From positions 2,608,201-2,672,200 of the forward strand of contig NC_087379.1 of NCBI RefSeq assembly GCF_963675165.1: DNA of 64,000 bases. The letters are read 5' to 3'. Below the pieces are notes generated by a model. That model worked only from the letters and a program-made list of their open reading frames with translations, was not told where the DNA came from and did no database searches. Positions 20,301 through 33,173 of this stretch are shown here, piece after piece. The position numbers and the translations under genes were made by a program. Origin of the DNA: Halichondria panicea. Lineage: Eukaryota > Porifera > Demospongiae > Suberitida > Halichondriidae. Positions within the stretch are counted from its first letter, which is position 1, and each line of letters starts with the position of its first letter.

Positions 20301-23300
20301 CTAAAAGTATCCTACAGTTCCTGCATACGGACTGTACATCTGAGGCATTCCTCCTCCCATCCCAAATGACTGCTGTGGACTAGCGAATGGTGTGCTTGGC
20401 ATGAGTCCCATCTGCATCTGTCTCTGTTGCTCGGCAGCCAGCATCATCTGTCGTCGTTGTTCCGCTTGCATCTGTCCGAACATGAGCTGTCTCTGCTGTT
20501 GAGCGAAAGCTTGCTGTTGTTGCTGAATCATTTGCATTTGAATGTTCTGTCCTGGCGGGCTCGGTCCTATACCAGGAACGATCACCTGCTGCGCTTCCTT
20601 CAAGTGCTCACAAAGGAGCAATTGCTGGCCAAGGAGTTGCATTTGAAGGTTTTGATCACCCTGCTTGTGGCGTAGCTTGGCTTGTAGCTGTTCCAACTTC
20701 TCCAAGTCTTTCTGGAGGACCGTTTGGTGCTGTGGGGGGAGTGCCTTAACTCCGGTCTGACTTTGTAGCTGTGTGAGGGCAGCTAGTTGCTTCTTTATCT
20801 CGGCTTGTTGCTGCTTGATCCGTTGGCCGATGTTATCGAGGGATCCCTTCTCACCACTAAGAGCCCAAGCCGTGCCTGTGAGGTCTGACACACTAGAGCT
20901 AGATCGATTCTTGCGTTTTCTCCTTCTTTGACTGTCATCACTGTCACTTCCAGAACTTGAGCCAGAGTAATCGCTACTATACGAATCTGAATCACTGTAA
21001 TTATCCTCATCAAAATCATCAATGTTAGTGGGTCCACGACGTTTGCCCTGTCTTCTTCTCTGCTTACGCTTGTCTTCATAGTCTGAGTCATAATCGCTAG
21101 AGGCGTCCCTTTTGCCACGACCCCTACGTCTGGTCCTATACCCCTCATCATCTGAATTGCCGGTTTTACGACTTGCCTTTCGTGAGCGACCACGTTTGCC
21201 ACGATCATCATCATCATATCTATCTGAGTCACGTCTAGATCGTTCCTTCCTGCTTCCACGGTCATCATCTCGTCTTCTCGTATCATTTTTTGATCTTGTA
21301 TCGAGTGTGTCTTTTCGCCTAAGGCGGTCTCTCCCTCGAGGCATTGTGTCGTCCAACACAGTCTCCTTCTCTGTGAGTTTGTTGCCCCTTCGTCTGGCCA
21401 TTTCTTCCTGCCATGTCGGCTTTGGTGGTGCAGACTGTAGGGGTACGAATTAAAGAATGCATAACCACCCATAAACTATGCATTACTAATTAGGTGATGT
21501 GAAGTATGAGCTACTATATTGAAATAGTACATAGCTTATATTTCACTTCACATAACTTTCTACTTAAAAGTGTATTATTATTAGTTAAAGCCATTATACT
21601 CCACATACATCGTCTTGTACTTGTGACGACCCCTTCCCCCATGCAGCCTCTGGTAATGGTCGGCTCGTTGTTTTGTCCAGCATCGGCAGCTACCTTGCGG
21701 GACAACATCAGTTTCTGTGAAAATATGGTTGAGTATTATTATTATAGGTTGATGGTTATTCTCTTGTTCTTGTAATTATTGTAGTTGGGTGTTCAGCATG
21801 TTATTTGCAATGGGCTGTTTGCTTACTTGGAATTCTGACTGTTTAACAGCTCCTCCTTCTCTTTCAGCCTGGAAAAGATAGTGTGACCAGTTTGTACGGT
21901 GCATATCATACTTATTGGAATTATAATTATAGAGCCTTGTACGCACGCAGAGGTACAAAGCTGTTCTTTTTATCAGCTCACCCTTGCTTTGTCCTTCTGC
22001 ATGTGACTGAACAGTCTTGTTCCGTCACTCATTCCAAACAGGTTTTTCAGCTCATCTCTGTTCTTCTGGTAGAGACCCTCACCTGACTTAACATTTACCT
22101 TGTCAGCACACCTAGCCAGAGCAAATTACATTACCATGACATTGTGCATAGTGTCTCCATATACATTATCATAATTATACTTCTTTGTTCAAAGCACGCA
22201 TAATTTCTACGATTTAGTGCTTACTTTGGGTATCCGTTCTTCAGTAGCCATTGTTTGATTTGAGCCGTGTCTGCCTTCCACGGAAGAACTGCATACCCTC
22301 CGTCATTATCCTCTGTATATACACAAAATGCCAATTTTACAAAGTTCATATTACGAAAATATTGTAATTAGGATAATGAGGGCCAGTTCACTGTATAGGT
22401 ACGCGCAAGAACTAGTATTAATTGCTGTGTGGTCAGAGATTTAACAGATTCTCACCTTTAGGGTTACCAGACGAGAGATTCATTGCTTTGAACCTAGTCT
22501 CAATTTCAGCTTGTGCAGGCGACTCAGGCACACCTACATGTAGCAAGAGATAGGATTCACAGTTACTGTTATTATTCATGGAGCATTTGGAACCATCTTG
22601 TTTTGAGATTGGCTAGCACGCATATTCACGATCAACACACATGCATTCCTGTTCAGTACAGCTTGTGCTTCATTTGGTATACTTAACACATTCTCTTTAC
22701 CTTCTAGTTTAATGTTGCTTGATGTTTTCCGAAGAGGCTTTCTTGACTTTATGGCTGCAGCAATATCAATTCCATTCTCAGGAACATTGTTGAGCTTCTT
22801 CCTTTGAGATTTGCCTGTATGTTTGAAAGGAAAGTATCCACGTTAATTTTTGTGATTAATTTAACGCCTATTGTCCTGTGAAGAAAAGTGATACACTTGT
22901 CATAATGCCTATAAATGATTTACCTTGTTGAGCTGTTTTTAGTTTGTGCTGACTATTCATATCGTTCAGGCTCATTTGTTGTACGGGCACAGGCACAGGG
23001 GGTGGTGGAGGGGGTGGAGGGGGTGCTCCAACTCCAAATGGTGGAGGTGGAGGTGGTGGGGCTCCGAAGCCTCGTTGCATTGGTGGCGGGGCTGGTGAAA
23101 AGTTGGGGGGCGGTGGAAGATGTTGCTGGTCACGTGACATGGTAGAAGTACGAGACTCTGATACCTCTGTGAGGGTGGGTAGTGACTGTGGGTAGAGGGA
23201 CTTGCCTCGCTGCTGAGACTGGCTCTGGGGAGACTGGAGGAATAAAGAAACTTTGGTATAGTTTATTCTCTGCAACCATGATTGATTTTCTACCTCTAAG

Positions 23301-26300
23301 AAATGTATAGCTGCCATGCATTTTAGCCTCCTATACGTAGCATTGGGATGCACAGGACAACGTACTTTCTCAGCAAAGTGTTGCTGTCCTAATTAGCAAT
23401 AAAAAATTGACTCACGTATTTAGCGGAGTTGGATCCTTGTCTCTTGTTGGTGTTAGGAGATGGCACAGATGGAGGGGTGAATTTGGGCGGAGCTGGTACA
23501 ATACGACCATGGATATTGATCACTTCATCAGCTTGACGCAGATCATCTATACAGAATAGACATATTCTTTTGCTAGAGTTCAGACAGAATACTGATTACA
23601 AAATCTAAATTTTAAATGGTTGGTGATTGGAGTATGTCTGTATAACAGCTTACTCGTCTTCTTTTTATAGATGATAACTTCAAGCAGGTTCATCGGTACA
23701 AATCCCTCAGATCCAAGCTTGTTCTTGACTCTCCACCACTTCCTGCTATCGTCCAGCACCTCAACCTTCTCTCCACGACGAATGGTCAGCTCCTCCAGTG
23801 CAGACGCCTTGTTGAGTTAAATATAGTATGGAGTGATAAATTTGCTTCAATTATAAATAAGCATGAAACTGCATTGCATGGAGTTTGTACAAAGTCAGGT
23901 GCTTTTAGGTCGAAACGATAAGGGCAAAATTGTTTTATGATGTCTCCATGTGTAATGTGAGGTAACTAAAAGGGTATTGAATTGCATGCATGGATGGAGC
24001 ACCTACAGAATACCTTATAGCGGTCTGTATACCCAATGATATTTCAGAATTACTACAGGTGTGCTTGGCTAATATAAATGCATTTCTAGGCTAAGATTCT
24101 TTGTACCCTCACCTGATAGTCCACAAGGACCTTGGCCATCTTCCTGCTGTCGTCCTGTTCACTACCGTCTGAGTTGAGACTCTGCTGGGAGCGAGTGGAG
24201 AAACCTCCAAATGCTTTGTTCTCGATGCTCGTATCGCTCTGGATATGGCAATAAGAACATTATACAAGTATACACTTAAAAAAATAATGCCTTAGATAAT
24301 GAAAGCACCGCAGGTGCTGATGCCTCGGTGGAGATGCCAAAGCAATAAAAGCTACTAATATATACACATGATAAACATTTTTTCAATTTGCTGCATGCAA
24401 ACTCAAAGAGTAGTGGGTAATGATCGATCATGATTGTTGTTAAAAACAATCGATCGTTTTTAACAACAATCATGATTGATCATTACCAATTACTACAGGT
24501 GTGCTTGGAAATGCATTTCTAGGCTAAGATTCTTTGTACCTCACCTGATACATAACAAAAAACGTTTTTATACACTCACAATATCATCTTATATTATAAT
24601 CACAAATATTTGATGAACATTTTTTGCATTGATTAATTTTACTGCATGCAGGCAGAATCCAAAACTCTAAGAGTGGGTAATGATCGACCATGATTGTTGT
24701 TAAAAACGATCGATGCCAAACGTTCAACTAAGATTAACGGCTGCATCAGTAGAGCCTTGCAACTCTCTTCTCACTCTTGCAGCTACAAATAGCTAGCGTT
24801 CTAGTGCAGAGCTAACTACTAGGTAGAGTAGCAACACTCGGTAAACAAGTTTGGCTACGTGCTCTTCTGAAAAGGCTGCAATGGCATTCCAAGTAAGCAA
24901 GACTAGCGAGAACGAAGCATTATTTTGCAAATCCACGAATTGAAAACATGACTAGAAGCCTATAGAAACTCTTACTTGCACTTCATTGATCCTTGAGCAG
25001 CTGTAGCAGCTAGTCTACACACACACAGACACACAAACACACTACCGTATACCTCACTTGCGCATGCGCACCGAGGCATAAATAGTGAGGAAAGAAAAGA
25101 GAGGCCGGAGAAAAAAGGTGGAAGAAAGAGAATAGTACGAGAGAGTGGCGGAAAAGAATACTTGTGAGAGATCTACGCAAACTCTCTCTAAAAGTACTAG
25201 CATGTACTGTACTCACTGATCTTCTGTGGACAAAAGCGGGTAGAATGGGACTGGACACCATAGCTGCTTTAGATGCCACTGCAGCCATCACTGCAGGGTT
25301 GATCATCAGACCAGACGACTCCTCCACTTGGTCTCCATCGTAGACATCTGAGTAGTCCTCACTCCTCTGCTCTCGAGGGATGGTGTCCAGGGTAGGGAAG
25401 TTGGCAGGTGTGTCCGAGGAGTTGTGGAGGTTAGGAGGGATGCAGCCATCTGTGAACTCGATGATGTATTCCTGCGGTAGCGGCCTTGTAGGGGGCCAGT
25501 TGTCACTGTGGGATCGAGAGGGTATTGGCGAATAAATTCCTGACCGGATACTTAAGAGGTAACTTTTTAACTATATGAATGCCTGTGCTCTCAGTCATTA
25601 GTCGTTATAGTAGATTCTTAAAAGGCAAATGTAAAACACTTCATACACTTAAATACAATGCAGTACAACTAGGAAATATTTAAGGCCTGGTAGTTGCAGT
25701 ACAGGTATAGTTTTAATATTTTATGCTGTAGTATTGGTACATTGTCATGATCCAGTTCATTCCCAGTTGATTCCATAATTCCTGTTCCCTTGGTGATAGT
25801 TTCCTTGTCATCAGACTACAAGCACTACTTGTGAACAGAGGCACAATAACTCCGGAAGCTAGCTGGGGACTGTGTATGCATGCGTGAGACAACAAATTTA
25901 GATCATGGGGTTGTCAGAATTGTTTGTGACTTGGGTCATTTTTTTTCATTATCCATTGAATGACTACTATAAATTCAACTGGCTATGTGCATGGACTCCT
26001 GTATTTTGATTAGTTGCTATATAAATTGCAACATTAGCTATACTCTACAATATATGTTAGTATGTGTTCCCATTATATCCCCTCAAAGCGTAAAGTGCAA
26101 AGAAACTCAATAGCTATCCCACTTACCCTTTGTTGAGGTGAATGAAGTGTTGAATGTACTTGAAAACCTCTTTGACCAGCTGTCCTGCGGAGGGGGAGCT
26201 CAAGTGATGACCCAACTTGGCAATCTGGTTGATGCCGTACTTGCACTTCTGATACGTGCTGATGAACTCTTGCTCATTGGGCGGGTCTGCTTTCCTTTTC

Positions 26301-29145
26301 AGGGCCTCAAGTGCAGCTAGAAAAAAATTAGAAATTGAAAGTGAAAATTTCAGAAAAAAATTTTTTTTAATCTTACATGCATATTAGTGTTTGAAACACA
26401 TTTACTCGGAGTGTATAAACTATGTTATCGCAGACTCATACAATCATTTTTCTTTCTCCTTGACTTCTGACTCTTTCTCTCCAGTTCTGTCCATGCTGCT
26501 GCCTTGTCTTTGAGGAGCTGCATGAATTTCTCCAGGTCATCAAACACGTGGTTCAGAATGTCCTGGAGGTGGGTAGATATGCTTGACATGTTCCCATAAT
26601 AGAGGCTTTGCTTTAGGTAGAAAACGAAGTTATGTACCTGCAAGTAGTATAGCAAGTAATTTTCGTGGGGTAAAAAATTCAGTATTTAGTGGGCGAGCTG
26701 ATCTCGACAAATATTATGTTCCCTGCGAAAAATATTTGGCGTGGTGTACTGGAACACATGCAATAATTATAGTGCACGTGATGAAGTCATAATCATGCAG
26801 CTAATGAATTTTTCTCCGAAAACCACCGCTTTCAGATTGAATATTAAAACAAAATTTTTACCCTACGAAAATGTTCCGCTATACAGTATTCAACAAAGAT
26901 TGGCGATACTGAAATGTTTAAGGCTTAATAAAACAAAATTTTTACCCTACGAAAATATTCCGCTATACAGTATTCAACAAAGATTGGCGATACTGAAATG
27001 TTTAAGGCTTAAATGTACTTCTTACCACGTCTCTTTGTATCTTTGCAGCCTTGATGGTTCTCTTAATCTCACCGTCTGCTCCGCCACCGTGACCAGTCTT
27101 GTGAACATTGCTCACGTATTTGGAGCTGGCTCTGCTCACGAAGTCACCCTGTTTCCTATGGCCCTGTGAGGATAGGTAATTAATACAAACACTGAATTTT
27201 ATTTTTCTGTATATATATAGCATTTGGGTGGTAGGGGAGTTAGTAGGGGATAATTATAATTGCCTTTAACATCATGCATTCCATAAATCAATATAACAAA
27301 TCTCTTATGTTTTTGCTGTCGTAGAAGACGACTTGAAACACAATTGGCTTCTTGTAGCATAATGAATCTACTCACATCATCCTGGTAATTCGGTGTCTGA
27401 TAGGGGAATGCCCCAGTTGACGACTGTGGACTACCAGCCATATTGTTTCCAGGGAGAAGTGGGCTGTTGCTGGAAGCTGTGCCGGCAGGAAATGGCATAC
27501 CTATAGGACAGAAAATAAAACCTTTACATTTGGCGTTTTTGCCATGCAATTATATATTTAGATCTATAGCTAGTTTCGTTACAGCTATTTTGATACTTAC
27601 CTGGTGGGGGTGGAGGTTGTGCAGCTGGTGGAGGTGGTGAGCCTGATGGAGGGGGTGGATATGTACTTGGTGGGAAGGGGGTGTACGTTGTCTGTGACAT
27701 ATGTTGTGGTGTGAATGGTGGGGGTGGACTAGACGGCCGCTGCTCGAGAATCCAATTCTCTCTCATAGCTTGTGATTGGTCAATTCCAGCCCTCACCTTT
27801 GAACCCTGATTATTGGCACCAGTGTATATAAGCATGAAAATAATTATGCATGTGTGTCAGTACCTTGTTACTCCTCTGGCTGTTCGGGACAAGTCTTTTC
27901 GCCTGGTTCACTTGATTGCAAATAATCTCAGCCTGCCAACGAAAATTGTGATAAACTAGTGCAAAAATGTATAGGAACTGACGACTCTTTCTCTCTGTGT
28001 TAAAGTTATGTCGACAAATGTATATATGTATGTGACGCATGCAAGGCATTGTATGGCACTTGTGACATTATGGATAAACATGATTTATATACCGAAGCTT
28101 TGGTGCACTGAAAGAAGTGGACTCTGGGTTGGTTGGTGCCAGGATCCTGGAAGCTCACCATCAGCACATTACCACCACCGTCCTGTATGTACTTGCCCTC
28201 TATCACATAGGCCAGTGGGATCACATTCAGTGACGTCTAGATTGGGTATTTGAAGGGATAATTATTGCTAAGAAATTTGGGACGAATTTTATTTATAATA
28301 CGGAATTCAATATTGATCACCTTTGCAAAACTACAAAAACTTTATGAATTAATAGATCTGTGCATATACATATAGTTACAAACACTCACTCTGGTTGATC
28401 CATCTTTGATGACGATTTCTGTAGCACTGATCGAGAGAATGATCTCCTTGGTGTGGACGTTCCCCTTGTGAATGAGGTCCCTCACTTTACGGATGCTCTC
28501 GTATGGTGAGATGTGGGCTAGTTGTCCCTCTGCTGCCATTGTCGCCAGATACTGTAATAATTTTCATAAAACTTTCGAAATAGGATCATTAGAACTAAGT
28601 TATGGCTGAAAGATGTTCAACTACCCCCCCCTCCTGTTATCAATGGCTCCGGAACTCGTGTGTGATGAGTGCAAGCAAACCATTCAGGAGCACCCCCAGT
28701 AGTACTCATTACTATAGTAGGTGCCACTTGTATAAGCATTTTAATCATGTCGAGAGAGATACATAGAGGGGTTACGTAGAGGGGTTTCAATAGACATTTT
28801 AGTGATATGTTTATTCACAATGGTTTGCTTGGTTGAACTCACCTCCATGGGAAAGTTGCTTCTCCCAACTGGGTTGGTGAATTGGTCCATATTCTGCATC
28901 CCAACATGGCGGACATTCAGTGGAGTGGATATGTCTATCTCAACCTTCTTTTTCTTCTCTGTGAAGTTTAATACAAATGTGCACAAGAAATCTTGAGCTA
29001 TTATCTCTGTGCCTCACTATCTTATTATTCAAGAAAGTACAGCTATAGCTTCCCTGTAGTCTATAATTAATTATAGAAGTAATACCTTGCCCTGACCGGC
29101 TGTGATGCTGCACAAGCTGATGAGAGTATCCGACAGTAGAATCTC
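20301..29145 (-). CDS. EPS8-like: EPS8-family signalling/actin regulator with extra motifs
   Basis: Exons (minus): about 29145-29086, 28958-28843, 28551-28390, 28236-28093, 27932-27864, 27805-27601, 27500-27376, 27163-27026, 26637-26442, 26316-26127, 25505-25217, 24238-24113, 23807-23654, 23546-23416, 23233-22924, 22814-22701, 22533-22456, 22312-22225, 22111-21982, 21868-21827, 21714-21694, 21434-20301. All phases agree; about 1320 aa plus an unplaced N-terminus. Order: basic KKKK plus CRIB-like ISTPLNVRHVG; PTB (YESIRKVRDL...VHFFQCTKAS); Pro-rich; helical EPS8 core (LNHVFDDLEKFMQLLKDKAA); SH3 (RRGEKVEVLDDSRKWWRVKN, GFVPMNLLEVI); poly-Pro; WH2-like DIAAAIKSRKPLRKT; SAM-like effector (IKQWLLKNGYP...DELKNLFGMSDGTRLFSHMQ); actin-end motif WQEEMARRR; then an RS-rich and Q-rich tail of about 350 aa. 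EPS8 proteins link Rac signalling to actin capping and bundling. Animal EPS8 is usually about 820 aa and ends near the RRR motif. Confidence 0.9.
24051..24548. repeat. Duplicated 60-bp segment containing an EPS8 splice donor
   Basis: ATTACTACAGGTGTGCTTGG plus AAATGCATTTCTAGGCTAAG and TTCTTTGTACC...TCACCTGATA occurs at 24054-24117, where it includes the donor of the exon 24238-24113, and again at 24488-24547 in the next intron. The two copies bracket the exon and a repeat-rich stretch, so the copy carries a decoy donor. Confidence 0.7.
24290..25078. mobile_element. Transposon-derived sequence in an EPS8 intron
   Basis: About 24660-25078 matches the right arm of the foldback element at 12462-16529, ending at GCATGCGCACCGAGGCATA. 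24298-24345 matches the inverted repeat at 13595-13672. Between them 24417-24487 is a near-perfect 71-bp palindrome centred on ATCGATCG. It lies wholly within the intron between exons ending 25217 and starting 24238, in opposite orientation pieces, so the gene is not broken. Confidence 0.75.
26658..27012. repeat. Intronic MITE remnant with an 84-bp tandem duplication
   Basis: AACAAAATTTTTACCCTACG through GATACTGAAATGTTTAAGGC is present twice with a period of 84 bp (26846-26929 and 26930-27012). The left part (ATTTTCGTGGGGTAAAAAATT, 26659) pairs with the ATTTTTACCCTACGAAAAT motif, so it began as an inverted-repeat element. Lies in an EPS8 intron. Confidence 0.75.
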
Positions 29146-32100
29146 CTTAGCTCAGTCTGTATGACCAGTATAATGTATAGTAGCTCACAAACCTATTGGA
29201 ACTGCATGCTTACAATCTCAAGGATATAGCTTCAGTTGTGGTACAGAGTGCAAAACCTCCTTCCTATAGACCGATTTTCCCTCATTTTAACATGAAATAA
29301 TTATGCTCTATGACGGTTTGGAATAAGGCTAAGAATTCATTACGTAACAGATCATCTTTGTCCGACCCCCCCCTGGGTAACGACGTATACTATGCAAGCA
29401 ATTTTGGCCTCGAATTTGCCTTCAACCTATTCAACCTACTGAGTCAGCACTTTCATGCCACTCTTTCATTCTTGTGAGTATATCTCTTGTATTACATCTT
29501 CTGTTAGTGTATGATCGTAGTAGTTTATAAGGGTAGATTATATATCATTGCTATACCTGCTATATACATGAAGAAAGGAGTCAAAGAAACAAGGAAAGCA
29601 CAGCAACTTGTGATTTAATTTACCTTTATTCGAACAAACAGCTCTCAAACAACCAGTTTGGATTCAGATCGGGCTTTTCAACTCTGTGTAATTATTTATT
29701 TCTGTATGTCAGTTTTACTATGAGATTTTGCAGTATCATAAGATTGTATACAGGTTTCAGTTTCAGCTTTCTCTGACGTATAGTCATGCATCTGCACTGT
29801 TTTTTGTTATAGTATAGGAACGACTCAAGTATAAGTATATTCAAACAAGGCTGAGTATTTATGGCGTTAAAGTTGATTATAGCGTTAACTTGTGGCAAGG
29901 TTGGGTGATGTATATATTATATCTCTTAGGCCATTCTAGCCGAGATTCAAGGCCGATTAAAATACGGCCTGGTACCTATTGCAGGGGTGATAGTGCGCAT
30001 GCGCTTCAAATTACCCAGAATATGGGTAATCGTACTACGAACGTAAAACCTTAGTAAATTATACGGGAAATTAGTCCGTTTACTATTATGTTCCGTAATA
30101 CTTCATCTCTATGACTGAGTTCTGTGAAGCTGCGGCTTATGCCGTCTATTGCGTTGGTCTAGAAGGCTTGAACACTAGTTTTAAGATCTACGTCTAGGAT
30201 GGTCCTATAGCCGGGTTGTCTTCGCGAGTAGCAGTTTGAGGCACCATACACTTCCCATACTGATAGCCTGTACAGATCCAAGGTAAGACATCCTGACCAT
30301 ACAACCGTCATAGAGGCCGGTAGATGAGAGCCTCTTCTGGCTTCAGATTAGTGTGAAAGCAATCTGGAACAACGCAATGGAGAGCTTAGTCTCATGAATC
30401 AGCCGCACCTCTGGTGTCTGATTCATGAGACTATATATAGAGAGCTAAGCTGATGTACAAAGATAGAAAATAGATGAGAGAAAGAAGAAAGGGGATTCCC
30501 CAGATTCTGGTGAATAAACTAACGCATGCGCACTAACACCATGCAAAATTATGCCGATACCAAATAAGCTACAGTGCAACAACCAAAGAGAGTAGATTTT
30601 TTTTATTTTTTTTATTTTTCACATTTTGTGGCATATCTTCTGAAGTAAAAGTGATATGATCTATTTGAGTGCAGGTACTGAAAGTTCAACTATTGGCGCT
30701 TCCATTGGACCACCACCTGTTACATCATATGACATCATCACTATGAAATGGCTGTCTGAAGATGTGTACCTCTAAAAATATGTTAGGAATAGAAGTAGCT
30801 TATTTGTTTGAGTTAAGATCTGAAATTTGTTGTGTATGTACCTGAGTATATTGCTCATCTTTTGAGCTTCAACGGAAGTCTGGGCTACTAGTAAGTTCTG
30901 AGAAATACTGCATTTTGTTGTTTTTTGGTGGCAAATATGTTAGGAATACAACTTTCGATTTTATGCTAGTTAAGGTCTGATTTTTGAGAAGGATGTACTA
31001 CAATAGTGTAAAATTCATTTGCACTAACTTACAGGAGCTAAACAAGTATCTTCTTTGCTAGAGCGGCCCTTCTTGTCAAAAACGGTGATTTTGCTCCGTT
31101 TTGCTACTTTTGCTGACGTATGCAATGATATTCATTGATTTGTGACATCACAAATCATCTTGTTGTTATTTGCTACATCCAAAGGTCATGTGATGTCTAC
31201 CTGCAAATACACAGTTGGTGCTGGTCATTCCGTGTCACAGGGGCGTGGCAATTGAGCTTACCACGTAGCCAAATCGCCCCAAAAGTCATAAAAAGCACTG
31301 TTTTTGACAAGATGGGCCGCTCTAGCAAAGAAGAGGCTAGCCTAACTCCTGTAAGTTAGTACAGATGAAAAGTACACTATTGTAGTACATGCTGCTCAAA
31401 AATCAGACCTTAACTAATATAAAATCGAAAGTTGTATTCCTAACATATTTGCCACCAAAAAACAACAAAATGCAGTATTTCTCAGAACTTACTAGTAGCC
31501 CAGACTTCCGTTGAAGCTCAAAAGATGAGCAATATACTCAGGTACATGCACAACAAATTTCAGATCTTAACTCAAACAAATAAGCTACTTCTATTCCTAA
31601 CATATTTTCGGAAGTACACATCTTCAGACAGCCATTTTATACTGATGATGTCATGTGATGTAACAGGTGGTGGTCCAATGGAAGCGCCAATAGTTGAACT
31701 TTCAGTACCTGCACTCAAATAGATCATATCACTTTTACTATAGAAGATATGCCACAAAATGTAAAAAATGTGTACCAAAAAAAAAAATCTACTCTCTTTG
31801 GTTGTTGCACTGTACAAAAATATTTCCAAAAGTTGTTGTAGTGGGAAATCGTTATAGGTGAAAATGGGTGTAATCGTAAAAAAAGATGTGTAACATCAAA
31901 TATCTCCGGAACTAAAGTATTTCTGGACACATTTTTTGTATAGAATATTTATTAAGGGGGGACTCTTTCCTTGGCAATCTGTTGTAGAAATTACAACAAT
32001 GGGTAAGGAATCGTTATGATGAATTAGATGAAGTTGTATGTGAGCTCCTCCCTGACAAACAAACTGTAGTCTAGGTAACGGCCTTATCAGTCAAGTAGGC

Positions 32101-32928
32101 TAAAAATCTGTGTCCTTTGATGTAAGCTTTGATGTCTCTTTGTGCATATGTAGTTATAAAAAAAAAAATAAAAAAAAAAAACCTTTGACTAGCTAGGAAG
32201 AGTAGCAGCAGTAGTAGTAGGAAGAGTAGCAGTAGTAGTAGTAGCAGTGCAAGGACTAGACTAGATTAAAAAGTTGGTGGAAAGAATAACTGACCGTTTG
32301 GACGTCACCTGGCTGCCAGACTTTCATCTGGACTCTTCCCCCTGAGTAGCTGGCCTTTCTCTAAGCCACAAAACTGAGCAAGAAGCTGAAGAAGCAGCTA
32401 GACAGAGACATCTAGCCTTGAGAATTGGGAGGCGTGGCTCAACTAGTTAGCCCAGCCCAGAGGAATTGTTACCGTGGGTACTGAACAACCGTAGAAGTAG
32501 GGCTACCCCTGGCTTTACTGAATTAACTAGCTGTGTCTGCTGTCTAGTTGGACCAGATTTAGCTAGATAATGGGGTAGAGAATAGTTGAGCGGTGCTGTG
32601 TGTAGCTTGAACTGTACTGGCTGGCAAGAATCTAGTAAGCACCCTATGCACTGATAACTCGTCAGAATGGAGGGTATGTTCTAGGGATCTGGACAGCTGT
32701 ACATCCAAAGGAGCCAGGGAGTGCCAATCATCTTCTCCCAGTCTCTGACACGCTAAACAAAAGGAGCTAGAACTGGGAGTCCCAGCTAGAATTGCTAGCC
32801 GGATCTAGACTAATAGAATGACATGGAGGCGTGGTGAGGCCGGATCCACACTAATTGATCGACCTAAAGACGCTCCTGTTCCAGATTTCACGAATGGCAA
32901 GGAAAGGGATAATGTAAACTTGAACTCA
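29146..32928. other. 3.8-kb non-coding region upstream of EPS8
   Basis: Should contain the EPS8 promoter and any first exon, but none could be placed. It holds a degenerate TAGCC-type mini-hairpin (29936-29976), a 16-bp stem-loop (30387-30433, TAGTCTCATGAATCAG and complement), the foldback at 30572-31813, and an A-rich and (AGTAGC)n simple repeat (32156-32255). The remainder (32260-32928) shows nothing recognisable. Confidence 0.5.
30572..31813. mobile_element. 1.24-kb foldback element with about 500-bp arms
   Basis: TACAGTGCAACAACCAAAGA at 30572 is inverted at the other end (TCTTTGGTTGTTGCACTGTA), and most of each arm matches, for example TTTGAGTGCAGGTACTGAAAG and CAACGGAAGTCTGGGCTACTA. A central 200-bp loop remains. 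TA at both ends plus CAGTG termini suggest a Tc1/mariner-type relation. ORFs inside are mirror images with no domain. Confidence 0.8.
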
Positions 32929-33173
32929 GAATAATGGGTGAAAAAAGCGTAATTTACTAGGGCCTACTCCACGCTTTAAAGACCTTCTCTTTTAAAAAAA
33001 GGCTGCCAAGACAAAATTTGTGGAAAGCAAAAAATGTGTGGATATCTGAAGTTGTAAATATGGTTGTCAAGTGCAAGCACACGCACACAAAATGTGCACA
33101 GTGCACATGCACGGCAGGGGGATCAAAGAGAGTTTACTACTACTCAGTTGTAAATGGGTTGGATAACAGCTTC
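32929..33173. repeat. Truncated edge of the tandem unit
   Basis: From AGAATAATGGGTG to GGTTGGATAACAGCTTC this matches the end of the large tandem units (about 48770-49007 and 60355-60595) with a few substitutions. It stops where the element at 33174-38361 begins, and the unit sequence resumes at 38362. It therefore shows the pre-insertion continuity of the tandem array. Confidence 0.8.
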
